The notes under the pieces: generated by a model
The model's database searches: none
What the model saw: the letters and a program-made list of their open reading frames with translations, nothing else
Told to the model about the DNA's origin: nothing
Part shown: positions 38,265 to 47,704 of the stretch, piece by piece
Numbering within the stretch: the stretch's first letter is position 1
Layout: each line of letters starts with the position of its first letter
Assembly: GCF_002368395.1 (NCBI RefSeq)
Contig: NZ_AP018254.1
Span: 3,410,001-3,474,000 of the forward strand
Reading direction: 5' to 3'
Length of the DNA: 64,000 bases
Source: Calothrix sp. NIES-3974
GTDB taxonomy: Bacteria > Cyanobacteriota > Cyanobacteriia > Cyanobacteriales > Nostocaceae
Translations under genes and position numbers: made by a program

Positions 38265-38897
38265 CTAACCAGCCATTTGCTCAAAATAGCGATCAAGAAA
38301 ATCTAAAGCATGGTTACGCAGGTCATAATATTCCTTTGCCTCGCGCAGGGCAGTTCGATCGCGGGGATGGTTAAAGGGCACAGTCAAAATTTCGCCTATT
38401 TGGGCATGGGGACCGTTAGTCATCATCACAATGCGATCAGCCATATAGATAGCCTCGTCCACATCGTGGGTAATCATCATTACCGCCTGGGGGTTCCGCT
38501 CCCAGATATCGAGTACCTGCCGTTGCAAACGTCCTCGAGTCAGGGCATCAAGTGCCCCAAAGGGTTCATCCATCAGCAGCATTTTGGGACAGATGGCGAG
38601 AGCGCGGGCAATACCGACTCGCTGTTTCATCCCCCCCGACAACTCATCAGGATATTTGGTGGCAGCAGCAGTAAGATTGACCATAGCGAGATGCTCCTCC
38701 ACCAATTCTTTCTTCTCGGCAGGTGACAGGCGATCGCACACTTCATCCACCGCCAATCGTACATTCTCTCGCACCGTCAGCCAGGGTAATAGGGAATACT
38801 GCTGGAACACCATCATCCGATCAGCTCCTGGCTTGCGGATTGGCTGTCCCTCTAAAAACACTTGTCCTCCAGAAGCCTGTTCCAAACCACCAACTAT
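38265..38897 (-). pseudogene. nitrate/taurine-type ABC ATPase, 5' truncated
   Basis: Open from about VGGLEQASGG, with an in-frame TAG just upstream at the junction. It keeps the Q-loop (MMVFQQYSLLPWLTVREN), ABC signature (LSGGMKQRVGIARAL), Walker B (MLLMDEPFGALDAL) and H-loop (MMITHDVDEA), but has no Walker A. NrtD/SsuB/TauB-like. Walker A and partner genes were lost by a deletion. An ATG-started remnant of 206 residues cannot bind ATP normally. Confidence 0.85.
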
Positions 38898-38971
38898 CTA
38901 ATGAAGCGAACAAGCCGTAGTAAAAAAAACTGGGATAGTGAAACGCTTATATATAAATACAGACGATTCGA

Positions 38972-39096
38972 TCTCCCTCAATGCCGACGAGGTTAGCTGA
39001 CGGGCTAGGACTGAGAGATGTCCCTTTCCAATTACCGTGTAGTTGGTAAAAAAAACTGGAAATACGCCCCTTTACTGGTTCCCCCGCTCTAGGGAT
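38972..39096 (-). ncRNA. cyclic-di-AMP riboswitch-like leader (ydaO/yuaA type)
   Basis: Read on the minus strand: CGGGGGAACCA, then GGGGCGTATTTCC, AAAGGGACATCTCTCA, then CCCGTCAGCTAACCTCGTCG and GCATTGAGGGAGA. These are the conserved segments of the ydaO aptamer in order, and TCCCT/AGGGA can close P1. A T-run at 38919-38933 follows. It faces the truncated ABC ATPase. Confidence 0.82.
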
Positions 39097-39529
39097 ACTG
39101 TGTATATCGCTAGACTAGGCTGACTTGTTCGATTAGAGTTATCATAACGAAGATTTAATATTTATGTCAAGGAATTATTCTGAGTGCTATTACTATCTCT
39201 CCTCCGCATCACCATCCAGGTGAATATACCTGCAACCAATCCAAAGATAATCCCTAATCCGAGATGAAATAATCCATCAGCTATTATTTGTGTTCAAATC
39301 AACAATTATCGTAGAGGCACGATATATCGCGTCTCTACATGGGTTATTTATTTTACGTGATTAGATGTTTTGCGGTATGTAATTGGCAAAATAATAGGGA
39401 TGAAAAACCTTACCCCCTATCCCTATGCCAATTTCCGCAAATCAGCGACACTATATCCGTAAAAATCAAGTCATGGGTTGTAGCAGTTTAGAAAATCCCT
39501 TTCATTAATTCCTTAATTCCTTGGTGCTT
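39097..39529. other. intergenic region before the kinase gene
   Basis: Holds a type A palindrome at 39311 and otherwise AT-rich DNA. No gene is seen. Confidence 0.5.
39311..39338. repeat. palindromic repeat, type A
   Basis: GTAGAGGCACGATATATCGC followed by GTCTCTAC. Confidence 0.8.
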
Positions 39530-41317
39530 ATGCAGGTTTTTTGCAGTAAACAACACCCGAATGTTGCTGGTAATCGTTTTTGTACGCAGTGTGGTGAGGC
39601 TTTGGCAATTCCACCGGGTGAGATGGTGGCAAATCGCTATCGGGTGGTACGGACTTTGGGACAGGGTGGGTTTGGACGTACCTATTTGGTTGAGGATACT
39701 CACCAGGAGCAGAAGGCTTGTGTGATAAAGGAGTTTGCTCCCCAGGTTGAGAATCCGGAGGATGTTCTCAAGGCGAAGGAGTTATTTGAGCGGGAGGCGG
39801 ATGTTTTAAAAAAACTACAACATGCTCAAATTCCTAAGTTTCATCGTACTCTCCAAACTCAGTTTGGTACGAAGGATTTTTTCTTTTTAGTCCAGGATTT
39901 TGTGGATGGGGAAACCTATTGGGATTTATTAAATCAACGCCTTGCTGAGGGAAAAAGGTTTACTGAGGAGGAAGTTATTCTCCTGCTGCGGCAAGTTTTA
40001 CCTGTGTTAACCTATTTGCATTCCCGTGATGTAATTCACCGTGATATTTCCCCGGATAATTTGATGCGACGACGGGATAATAACCTGCCAATGTTAATTG
40101 ATTTTGGTGCGGTGAAACAGTTACCTGCTTCCCAGGGTTTTTGGGCTACCCAATTGGGTGTAAATCGCACTTTGTTGGGTAAAAAAGGTTATGCTCCAGA
40201 AGAACAAATTCGCCAAGGTAAGGTGTTTCCTTGTAGCGATATTTACTCGTTAGGGGTGACGGCTCTGGTATTATTAACTGGGAAGGAACCCCAGGATTTG
40301 TATGATAGTTACGAGGGTGCTTGGCGTTGGGGGAGTGCGATTCAAGTTAGTCCTGAGTTGGGACGGGTACTCAAAAAAATGGTTGCCCTTAAACCTAGCG
40401 ATCGCTTACAAAGTGCTAAGGATGTTTTTTTGGCTTTGGATGGTTTAGCTGCTCCTGTGACGGTTGCACCTGTTTCTACTATGAATCATAGTAATCAAAG
40501 TCATCTAACTCATCAAGTTAATCCCCCCAATAGCCGTATCACCAAAATCGCAACAATGGTAGCTGCACCTGCTGCTCGTTTAAGTAAAACTGCTTTGGGT
40601 ACAAAATTCCATCAACAAACCCAAGCGATCGCTGCTTTAATTCCTTTTCCTGGGTGGTTACGTCCCTTTGCGGTCAGTATGGTGGGTACTACAGTAGTAG
40701 TGTTGGTCATTGCTGGTAGTGTGGCGGTTGTTAATGGGGTGATTCGCGGTGTTTCTTCGATTTCTCTCCCCAATGTCTCTTTACCCAGTTTGCCTAGTTT
40801 ACCTGATGCTGGTAATGGTAACTCCAATGGTGGTAATGGTAATAATAATCAAAGAAATCAAGATAATCAAACCATTGCCAATCTCAGCAACCGTCGTCAA
40901 CAGTTAGAAATTCCCGATGGTTTTTTTGTGCAAACGGTTAACGATATTTTTTATACTCAAAATCCAGAAGTCCGGGGGCGTGCCTTAACTGGTAATCCTG
41001 AAGATGCAGCCTTACGGCAAGAGTGGTTAAAACAGGGCAATGAATTGTTGTCAAAATTGGAACAAGCCCAGCTAAGTAGTGCCGCCCGTCGTAGACTTGG
41101 TAATTATAGCGGACAGGATTACCAAGGGTGGGTAAGTCGTGCCAATAATGGGGAGTTTGGGAATTACACGATTCGCCAACTGAATATTGATACTAACACC
41201 AAATTTGACCGACTTTTCCCCGGTGTGAGACGTGGTAATGGTAGACTCAACCCTCAAACCTATGCCCAAATTTGGTATGCGATCGCTGCGGATCAAGTCG
41301 ATCGAGTTGCGAGGTAA
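39530..41317 (+). CDS. membrane Ser/Thr protein kinase with zinc ribbon
   Basis: 595 residues from the ATG at 39530. N-terminal cysteines (FCSKQHPNVAGNRFCTQCG) suggest a zinc ribbon. Kinase domain about 35-310: LGQGGFGRTYLVED, Lys in CVIKEFAP, VIHRDISPDNLM and LIDFGAVKQL, all intact. After a linker, FAVSMVGTTVVVLVIAGSV is the membrane helix; an N/G-rich stretch and an extracytoplasmic domain ending YAQIWYAIAADQVDRV follow. The target is unknown. Confidence 0.92.
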   Translation: MQVFCSKQHPNVAGNRFCTQCGEALAIPPGEMVANRYRVVRTLGQGGFGRTYLVEDTHQEQKACVIKEFAPQVENPEDVLKAKELFEREADVLKKLQHAQIPKFHRTLQTQFGTKDFFFLVQDFVDGETYWDLLNQRLAEGKRFTEEEVILLLRQVLPVLTYLHSRDVIHRDISPDNLMRRRDNNLPMLIDFGAVKQLPASQGFWATQLGVNRTLLGKKGYAPEEQIRQGKVFPCSDIYSLGVTALVLLTGKEPQDLYDSYEGAWRWGSAIQVSPELGRVLKKMVALKPSDRLQSAKDVFLALDGLAAPVTVAPVSTMNHSNQSHLTHQVNPPNSRITKIATMVAAPAARLSKTALGTKFHQQTQAIAALIPFPGWLRPFAVSMVGTTVVVLVIAGSVAVVNGVIRGVSSISLPNVSLPSLPSLPDAGNGNSNGGNGNNNQRNQDNQTIANLSNRRQQLEIPDGFFVQTVNDIFYTQNPEVRGRALTGNPEDAALRQEWLKQGNELLSKLEQAQLSSAARRRLGNYSGQDYQGWVSRANNGEFGNYTIRQLNIDTNTKFDRLFPGVRRGNGRLNPQTYAQIWYAIAADQVDRVAR

Positions 41318-41347
41318 AACTGGTAGTTTGGCAACCCCCACCAAAAC

Positions 41348-42115
41348 TTAACCAGCAGTATAACCTCCATCAATCACTAATTCTGCACCGGTGATAAATT
41401 TAGATTCATCGGAAGCTAGATATAAAATCCCATAGGCAATATCATCTGGTTCACCGATATGTCCTAAAGGTTGTAGACGGTCGAGAAATTTCTTGCCATG
41501 TTCAACGTTTTCTTTCCCACCTAAATGTTCTTCAATCATCGGTGTCATAATAAAACCTGGATGAACCGAATTTACACGAATATTATGATGGGCATAGGTT
41601 AAGGCATCGGTTTTACTCATTAACCGTACCGCACCTTTAGAAGCATGGTAAGCCGGAAGACTGGGAGAGCCAACTAATCCATAGGCAGCAGATAGATTAA
41701 CAATACTTCCACCACCATGATTTAACATCAAATTTACAGCATGTTTGGTACATAAAAACACCCCATTAACATTAATTGACATCACCAGATTCCACTCTTC
41801 CTGTTTGATTTTGTGGGTTGGTTTATTCACTCCTGAGATTCCCGCATTATTTACCAAAACATCGATTTTTCCCCATTTTTGATAAACATCCGCAAAAACC
41901 CGTTCAATTTGATTTTCATTGGTCACATCTAAATGCCAAAATTCTGCTTCTCCGCCATTTTTTTGAATCTCTTCCACTAGGGCTTTGCCTTCATCAACCA
42001 AAATATCCGTAACAGCGACTTTTGCTCCTTCTTTTGCTAGCAATATACTGGTTGCTCGACCAATACCTAAAGCTGCTCCAGTAATAATAATAACTTTATC
42101 TTTAACTCTATCCAT
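41348..42115 (-). CDS. short-chain dehydrogenase/reductase (SDR)
   Basis: 255 residues from the ATG at 42115 (MDRVKDKVIIITGAALGIGR). Classical SDR: TGxxxGIG, NNAG, SxxxYHASK and a C-terminal VIDGGYTAG. The substrate cannot be read from the sequence. The upstream frame to 42169 is rejected. Confidence 0.92.
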   Translation of the reverse strand: MDRVKDKVIIITGAALGIGRATSILLAKEGAKVAVTDILVDEGKALVEEIQKNGGEAEFWHLDVTNENQIERVFADVYQKWGKIDVLVNNAGISGVNKPTHKIKQEEWNLVMSINVNGVFLCTKHAVNLMLNHGGGSIVNLSAAYGLVGSPSLPAYHASKGAVRLMSKTDALTYAHHNIRVNSVHPGFIMTPMIEEHLGGKENVEHGKKFLDRLQPLGHIGEPDDIAYGILYLASDESKFITGAELVIDGGYTAG

Positions 42116-42776
42116 AATTACCTTTTTATATATACCTGAAGAGGTGATAATAATATTTCTCTGTATCAATCAACTAGAAATTTTTCCACAATCAACACAG
42201 CGCATTCCATATCTCTAACATCGAAAAAATAAAGCCGATATTTTGCAATATTTTCTGATGTTGTATAGAAGGAGTATATTTATCTACATGGTCAATTCAA
42301 AACTGGTTTTGAACAAAGCGAATATATCTAATACCAATTCTTTGTTAAGTTGCTTGCGAATTCAACCCCTCCCTAATACTAAGCAAACTTACCTTAGAGA
42401 ACTGGATTTTTGTTTCCCCTTCTCACAAGTAGGGAGAGGGGATTAGGGGGTAGGTTTCGTCATCTACATCTTCAATATCAAATTGGTATAACATTTAAAA
42501 TTATGGGAATTTTTCCCTAGAATGGATAGGATAGACTTCTATATCTACAGCAATCCGATTTAAGTTGTGAAAAATAGCGTGCCGTTGACTGATGACTAGT
42601 GACTGTTAACCGTCAACTGTCAACCGTTAACAACCCTACATATAAGATTTCACAAATCCCCTTCGGACTGCTGTATCAGCCAATTATTGTCATAATTACA
42701 TCAGACGAAAAGCAAGGGAGAAAGTTGAAAACGAAATAATCTGCTAATTAAGCTTGTATTGCATATGATGATATAC

Positions 42777-42877
42777 CTGGATTTCTCACGAGTAAGTTGT
42801 AAGCCTTGAGTAACCGATTGATTTTCCTTCTATTCCCTATTCCCCATGAGTTTTAGGGTTTTGTGAGAAATGCGGGT
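42777..42877. repeat. dispersed repeat R1, copy 1
   Basis: Ends CCTGGATTTCTCACGAG and TGTGAGAAATGCGGG are inverted. The other copy, at 54055-54217, is in the opposite orientation with the same ends and a different middle. Confidence 0.75.
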
Positions 42878-43011
42878 ATAGGGTGAACTAACTAATTATT
42901 CTTGATTCTGAAATATTTTTTAGTTCAAAAAATCCCACTTATGAAATATTTAGATTTATCCTTTAGTTCTAAATATTAACCCATGTTGAATTAATCATAA
43001 CTAGAGTTATA

Positions 43012-43100
43012 TCTTTTACGCTAATGCTTACTACATATCAGGGGCTGTAACCGTTGATTATTCTAGTTTCATTCATTCCAAAGTACAAGAGAATCGATAT
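43012..43100. repeat. dispersed repeat R2, copy 1
   Basis: Contains TATCAGGGGCTGTAACCG and CAAGAGAATCGATAT. An inverted copy of about 90% identity is at 61295-61385. No coding capacity. Confidence 0.8.
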
Positions 43101-43299
43101 TACATGTGATAATCAGCAGAAATCAAAATACATCTGAAGTCAAATATTATTCAATCACAACTCGTGAATTCTATCGCAAAGTTTAACCGTGAATAGTTAC
43201 TAGAAGACAGAAAATACAAAAAATCACCCATCACTGCATGAAAATGACTTCTAATTTTGATATAATCAATCCTTGATTTTCAACCAAATCAACACAGCT

Positions 43300-43782
43300 A
43301 TGAGCATTCGGATTGGTAACGGCTATGATATACACCGTCTCACCACTGGAAGACGTTTAATTTTAGGTGGTGTGGATATCCCCCATGAACTAGGTTTACT
43401 AGGACATAGTGATGCGGATGTGTTGACCCATGCAATTATGGATGCCATGTTAGGAGCATTATCCTTGGGTGATATTGGTCATTATTTTCCCCCCTCCGAC
43501 CCCCAATGGTCCGGTGCTAATAGCTTAGTCCTGTTAACCCAAGTTAATCAACTAGTGCGATCGCAAGGTTGGAAAATTGCTAACATTGATTCGGTAGTAG
43601 TTGCTGAACGTCCCAAACTCAAACCCCATATTGACAAAATGCGAGGAAATCTAGCCAAGGTTTTAGACCTGGAACCAAATCAAGTCGGTGTGAAAGCAAC
43701 TACCAATGAAAAACTTGGACCCGTTGGTCGGGAAGAAGGCATTTGTGCCTATGCTGTCGTATTATTAACTCAAGCGTCTTGA
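43300..43782 (+). CDS. ispF: 2-C-methyl-D-erythritol 2,4-cyclodiphosphate synthase
   Basis: 160 residues from the ATG at 43300 ([14 protein letters not shown]). MEP-pathway enzyme for isoprenoids. [24 protein letters not shown] and the [10 protein letters not shown] zinc-site region are present, and [19 protein letters not shown] is the signature. Its stop lies in a segment repeated 75 bp later in the convergent tspO gene. Confidence 0.96.
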   Translation: MSIRIGNGYDIHRLTTGRRLILGGVDIPHELGLLGHSDADVLTHAIMDAMLGALSLGDIGHYFPPSDPQWSGANSLVLLTQVNQLVRSQGWKIANIDSVVVAERPKLKPHIDKMRGNLAKVLDLEPNQVGVKATTNEKLGPVGREEGICAYAVVLLTQAS

Positions 43783-43870
43783 GGATTGAGGGGAACTTGC
43801 TGTCTAACAAGTCGTCCCTTCCGAAGTAATTTTGTCTTATTAACTCAAGCGTCTTGAGGATTGAGGGGAA
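43763..43870. repeat. 33-bp direct repeat spanning two convergent gene ends
   Basis: A TATTAACTCAAGCGTCTTGA-beginning block occurs at 43763-43795 and 43838-43870. The first copy encodes the ispF C-terminus on the plus strand. The second encodes the tspO C-terminus on the minus strand. Confidence 0.85.
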
Positions 43871-44321
43871 TCATTGCCCAAGTCGTGTAAGTACCAATCG
43901 GACTCCATAGTAAGTAGGGTACTAATAACCAAACTGCTGTACTGGAAACACGAAACACAGCCACAGCTAGAAATGCACATACGAAAAAACCTGTTGCACC
44001 AATCATTGCACCCACTCGCAAACTCCGTAATTTTGCCATGACGGAGGTATACAACATTGTGACAGTTTCTAATAATACGTATAATCCCATTAATAACCAG
44101 GTGTTGAGGGTTCCCGGATTTGCTTCCCAAACAATATAAGCCGACCAACCCCCACAAACAAAAATAACCGTCCAAATCAGGGGAATTAAACGTTCAAAAG
44201 TCAACCAACTAGGACGCTGCAAACGGTTAAACCAACGCAAATCATCCGGTGAACTAATTGTGTTTGCCAATATTGCCACAATCACCGCAACACCAGCAAT
44301 AACCATCCATGATTTCAACAT
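43845..44321 (-). CDS. tspO: TspO/MBR family protein
   Basis: 158 residues from the ATG at 44321 (MLKSWMVIAGVAV). Five membrane helices, with RPSWLTFERLIPLIWTVIF, WSAYIVWE and LLVPYLLWSPIGTYTTWAM as in TspO. It binds porphyrins or tetrapyrroles and acts in stress. The last codons lie in the second copy of the direct repeat. Confidence 0.9.
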   Translation of the reverse strand: MLKSWMVIAGVAVIVAILANTISSPDDLRWFNRLQRPSWLTFERLIPLIWTVIFVCGGWSAYIVWEANPGTLNTWLLMGLYVLLETVTMLYTSVMAKLRSLRVGAMIGATGFFVCAFLAVAVFRVSSTAVWLLVPYLLWSPIGTYTTWAMIPLNPQDA

Positions 44322-44426
44322 GAAAACAGCCCAAAACAATGGCGATATGCGATCGCTGTTCCCATCTTAAACCAATCTTCCCCTCTCCAAACACAATCAC
44401 CTCCGGAACATCCCAAACCCCCCATA

Positions 44427-45008
44427 CTACCAAACTTCAGCCCAGTAAACTATTTCCGCAGCCTGAGTATTAATTGCCACACCATAACTATGGCCATGAC
44501 TCCAGGGGAAACCCGTAATTCCCTCATCTTTTGTCCCCAATACGAGGATTTCATAACTTGCGGGGAATGCGTTATCACCTTCATGATTACCAGTATAAAA
44601 AAAGGTAGTTGGTAAACCGCGAACGCGATTCAAATGTTCGTTGGTATGTCCACCGTAATATTTAGCTTGGGCTATTTGTCGGTAGTGACTCAGTAATTCT
44701 CGTACTTGGGATGGGGATTTTTGTAAACGCAACTGCAAAGCGCTACCACCCGTCGCGGATGCTGGTGAGTAAATAAAACCTTTTACCTGTGCATCTGCTG
44801 GTATTTCCGTCGGAAAATGGCTAATTTCCTGGGGGTTCAACCAGATTTTATTACGGATTATTTGATAGTCCGAAATGTTACTGACAACCGATGATTCTTC
44901 CTGACGATTAACTGTGCGACTGAGGAGGAATCCACCCCCAAGTATTCCAATACCCCCTAACGACATCAAAGATATTGTAACAATTTTGACAAAAAACGTC
45001 CTGTTCAT
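44427..45008 (-). CDS. membrane-anchored protein of unknown function
   Basis: 193 residues. VKIVTISLMSLGGIGILGGG is the N-terminal anchor; the rest is probably periplasmic: ISDYQIIRNKIWLNPQE, GFIYSPASATGG, THFFYTGNHEGD-like and FPWSHGHSYGVAIN. I do not recognise the family. It lies 105 bp downstream of the tspO start on the same strand. Confidence 0.65.
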   Translation of the reverse strand: MNRTFFVKIVTISLMSLGGIGILGGGFLLSRTVNRQEESSVVSNISDYQIIRNKIWLNPQEISHFPTEIPADAQVKGFIYSPASATGGSALQLRLQKSPSQVRELLSHYRQIAQAKYYGGHTNEHLNRVRGLPTTFFYTGNHEGDNAFPASYEILVLGTKDEGITGFPWSHGHSYGVAINTQAAEIVYWAEVW

Positions 45009-45250
45009 GCAATTGGGTATATTTATCGTTTTATTTGTATATACCCAACAAATACTGAATATCGTGATATTTCGGATCTAGCGGAAGGAATATTTACCGA
45101 AAAAACATAATTAGGGTGAAAGATTTCATCGAAATTTGGGTAGGTGTAAGTAGGGTGTTTAAACGCTGATATTTGCTGGATACAGGGTTATAAAAGACTA
45201 AAATTGCTGTTTGACCCCAGAATCCCCGCTCCTTCAGGACGGGGAGTATG

Positions 45251-46003
45251 TCAAAACTTCAAAACTCGGTATTCCACACCAGTTTCAAAAATCCTCACAC
45301 CACCCCCCTCACAAATCGTCTGTCGCAATCTTTGGGGATGAGTTACTGCAACCCCAGCTAAATAATCAATCCCCATCCTTCCCAAGTCCTCCAACCAAGG
45401 TAAAGTCGGTCCCATCAGTACTAAATTTGCGTGTTGTGACAACTCCACCAACCGGGGAAAAGACTTATTTGCAATTGAAGTCGCAGTCAAAAACACCCAA
45501 TCTGCATCCGGGAGCAAATATTCACAAGCAATATCCGGTAAATCCTGGGGAGACGGTTGACGTTCCAACACCGTTAAATCAACCTCCTGTTCATACACAG
45601 ACAAACCCGGATAGCGACCAATCACCACCACTTTTTGCGATCGCATTAACGGTAAGAAATATTCAAACACTGCTAAATTAGGTGATTTTTGGGGTTTGAG
45701 GGGTTGTGCAGCAGCTAACAAAGGCGAAGTATGATTAATCACCGCATTAACAGCAGCCATCCCCACAGTCGCTTGATAACTATCCCACGACTCCAACCAC
45801 ACTGCTAAATCTTCCACTGGTGTATTTACAATTGTTCCCGACCAAGAAAGAGTTCGCGTACTAATACCAGGACTCATACACAAACCCACCCCATCCACCC
45901 GACAATAGGTCCAAGTCAAACCAATAATCAACTCCGATACATGCTTCCCATTTGGAACCGAACCGCGCAACAAACGATAAATTTCCCGTGGATGTACTTT
46001 CAT
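45251..46003 (-). CDS. DUF364-type protein (Rossmann-like, possible metal chelation)
   Basis: 250 residues from the ATG at 46003 (MKVHPREIYRLLRGSVPNGK). SELIIGLTWTYCRVDG and GLCMSPGISTRTL match the DUF4213 N-domain; KVVVIGRYPGLSVY, VFLTATSIANKSFPRLVELS and GPTLPWLEDLGRMGIDYLAG match DUF364. Family members are linked to heavy-metal chelation by structure only. Upstream residues are repeat DNA. Confidence 0.8.
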   Translation of the reverse strand: MKVHPREIYRLLRGSVPNGKHVSELIIGLTWTYCRVDGVGLCMSPGISTRTLSWSGTIVNTPVEDLAVWLESWDSYQATVGMAAVNAVINHTSPLLAAAQPLKPQKSPNLAVFEYFLPLMRSQKVVVIGRYPGLSVYEQEVDLTVLERQPSPQDLPDIACEYLLPDADWVFLTATSIANKSFPRLVELSQHANLVLMGPTLPWLEDLGRMGIDYLAGVAVTHPQRLRQTICEGGGVRIFETGVEYRVLKF

Positions 46004-46013
46004 CACTGAACAT

Positions 46014-46103
46014 TTGAGATGATTAAACATGAATCAACAGTTGTCTCCCCTCCTCGAACATGTGAGATGATTAAACATGAATCAACACTTGTCTCCCCTC
46101 CTC
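46014..46103. repeat. two tandem 48-bp repeats next to an IS
   Basis: GAGATGATTAAACATGAATC starts at 46016 and again at 46064; each copy ends GTCTCCCCTCCTCG. The second copy abuts the IS4-type element. Confidence 0.85.
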
Positions 46104-46106
46104 GCA

Positions 46107-47683
46107 AGCCTATCCATTACCCGGATCTTTCTTAACAAAAAGTAAAAATACTTAAAAGAAGACGAAAGGCTTGATAGGTATAGTTTTGAGAGAGGAAAGA
46201 TAGGGTGTAAAAAATGGAAAAATGGGCAGCAAGGGAATTGAAGCACTTGGATTTGGGAGATAAACGGCGAAACAAGCGTTTGATAAAGATGGTAGAAGAT
46301 TTAGCAGCACAACCAACATCGAGTGTACCTCAAGCATGTGGGAGCGTAGCAGCGACAACAGCAGCATATGATTTGTGGAGTTCGCCGTATATAAAACCAT
46401 CAGATATAAGCAATGGACATATCAAAAGTACAATCGAAAGGGCAAAAGAACACGAGATAGTATTAGCAATACAAGACACAACAAATATGGATGTAACAAG
46501 TCATCCAGCAACAGAAGGAATTGGATATCTAGACCAGAGAAAAAGTTTAGGATTAAAAGTACATTCAACGTTATTATCAAGCATAAAAGGAGTTCCACTG
46601 GGAGTAATAGACCAACAAGTATGGTCAAGAAATATCGAAGATTTAGGAATAGCAAAAACACGTAGAAAAAGACAAACAGAAGAAAAAGAAAGCCAAAGAT
46701 GGTTGGAAGGGCTAGAGAGAACAAATAAATTACTACCAGAAAAGATAAAAATCATAACAGTAGCAGACTCAGAAGCAGATATATTTGATTTATTTAATCA
46801 GGAAAGACCAGAAAATAGCCACTTACTAATCAGAGGAACTCATAATAGAAAAGTTAGCCATACAGCGAATTATCTACATGAGGCGATCAGGTCAAGTCCA
46901 ACTCAGGGAGAAGTAGAAGTCAAGGTAAGAAGAAATCCAGAAAGACCAGAAAGGATAGCAAAACTAACAATTAGATACGAAACAGTTGAAATAGAAGTAC
47001 CAAAAAATAAGCTCGGGCGTTCGCTTTGTAAACCAGTAAAACTACAGGTGATATTAGCAGAAGAAAAGAGTCCACCATCGGAGATAAAACCAATCAGTTG
47101 GTTATTGTTAACGACATTGGAAATTAATAGCCTTGAAGATGCGGTAAAATGTGTTGAATGGTATACATATCGTTGGTTAATCGAGCGTTATCACTATACA
47201 TTGAAAAGCGGTTGTCGAATCGAGGAATTACAACTGGAGACAGGAAAACGCCTATCAATGGCATTAGCGACATATTCGATTGTGGCATGGCGATTATTAT
47301 GGTTAACTTACCAAGCAAGGGATAATCCAGAACAAAGTTGTGAAACGGTTTTAACTACAGTTGAATGGCAATCTTTATGTGTAAGTGTGAACAAAAACCC
47401 AATTCCACCAGATCAGCCACCAACATTAAGAGAAGCTGTACGAATGATTGCTCGACTAGGTGGTTTTCTGGGTCGTAAAGGTGATGGGGAACCTGGAGTC
47501 AAGACGATTTGGAGAGGGTTACGACGATTGCACGATATCGCCGTAACTTGGAAGCTAGCCCATCAAATCTAAATGCATACTTTCTGAGTTTTGTCTAATC
47601 TTAATGCTTAATCCCTCTACTGAAATCATTTCTATAATCGCTTTTCAGACTTTGTTAAGAAAGATGTGACTAATGGATAGCCT
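46107..47683 (+). mobile_element. IS4-family insertion sequence, 1577 bp
   Basis: Terminal inverted repeats AGCCTATCCATTACCC... and, on the other end read inward, AGGCTATCCATTAGTC..., both followed by ATCTTTCTTAACAAA. One intact transposase gene inside. No target duplication is visible because repeats and another element flank it. Confidence 0.9.
46214..47572 (+). CDS. IS4-family transposase
   Basis: 452 residues of the DDE type: QDTTNMDVTSH (first D), VADSEADIFDLF (second D) and YTYRWLIERYHYTLKSG, the Y-2-R-3-E-6-K signature. The N-terminal MEKWAARELKHLDLGDKRRN is common in IS4/Tn5-like enzymes. The frame is intact, so the copy could be active. Confidence 0.95.
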   Translation: MEKWAARELKHLDLGDKRRNKRLIKMVEDLAAQPTSSVPQACGSVAATTAAYDLWSSPYIKPSDISNGHIKSTIERAKEHEIVLAIQDTTNMDVTSHPATEGIGYLDQRKSLGLKVHSTLLSSIKGVPLGVIDQQVWSRNIEDLGIAKTRRKRQTEEKESQRWLEGLERTNKLLPEKIKIITVADSEADIFDLFNQERPENSHLLIRGTHNRKVSHTANYLHEAIRSSPTQGEVEVKVRRNPERPERIAKLTIRYETVEIEVPKNKLGRSLCKPVKLQVILAEEKSPPSEIKPISWLLLTTLEINSLEDAVKCVEWYTYRWLIERYHYTLKSGCRIEELQLETGKRLSMALATYSIVAWRLLWLTYQARDNPEQSCETVLTTVEWQSLCVSVNKNPIPPDQPPTLREAVRMIARLGGFLGRKGDGEPGVKTIWRGLRRLHDIAVTWKLAHQI

Positions 47684-47704
47684 ACAAAGGCAGGGATTCT
47701 AGGC

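Larger units (their letters stand above)
42116..43299. other. 1.2-kb intergenic region with dispersed repeats
   Basis: Contains two dispersed repeats (42777-42877 and 43012-43100), both with inverted relatives elsewhere in the window, and GACTGTTAACCGTCAACTG-type tandem motifs near 42600. No gene is seen. Confidence 0.6.

Noticed and set aside
38990-39040. TPP-riboswitch-like CTGAGAGATGTCCC on the plus strand
   Set aside because: The later TPP blocks (CCTGATCTGG and the following) are absent. The complementary strand gives a better and ordered match to the ydaO aptamer.
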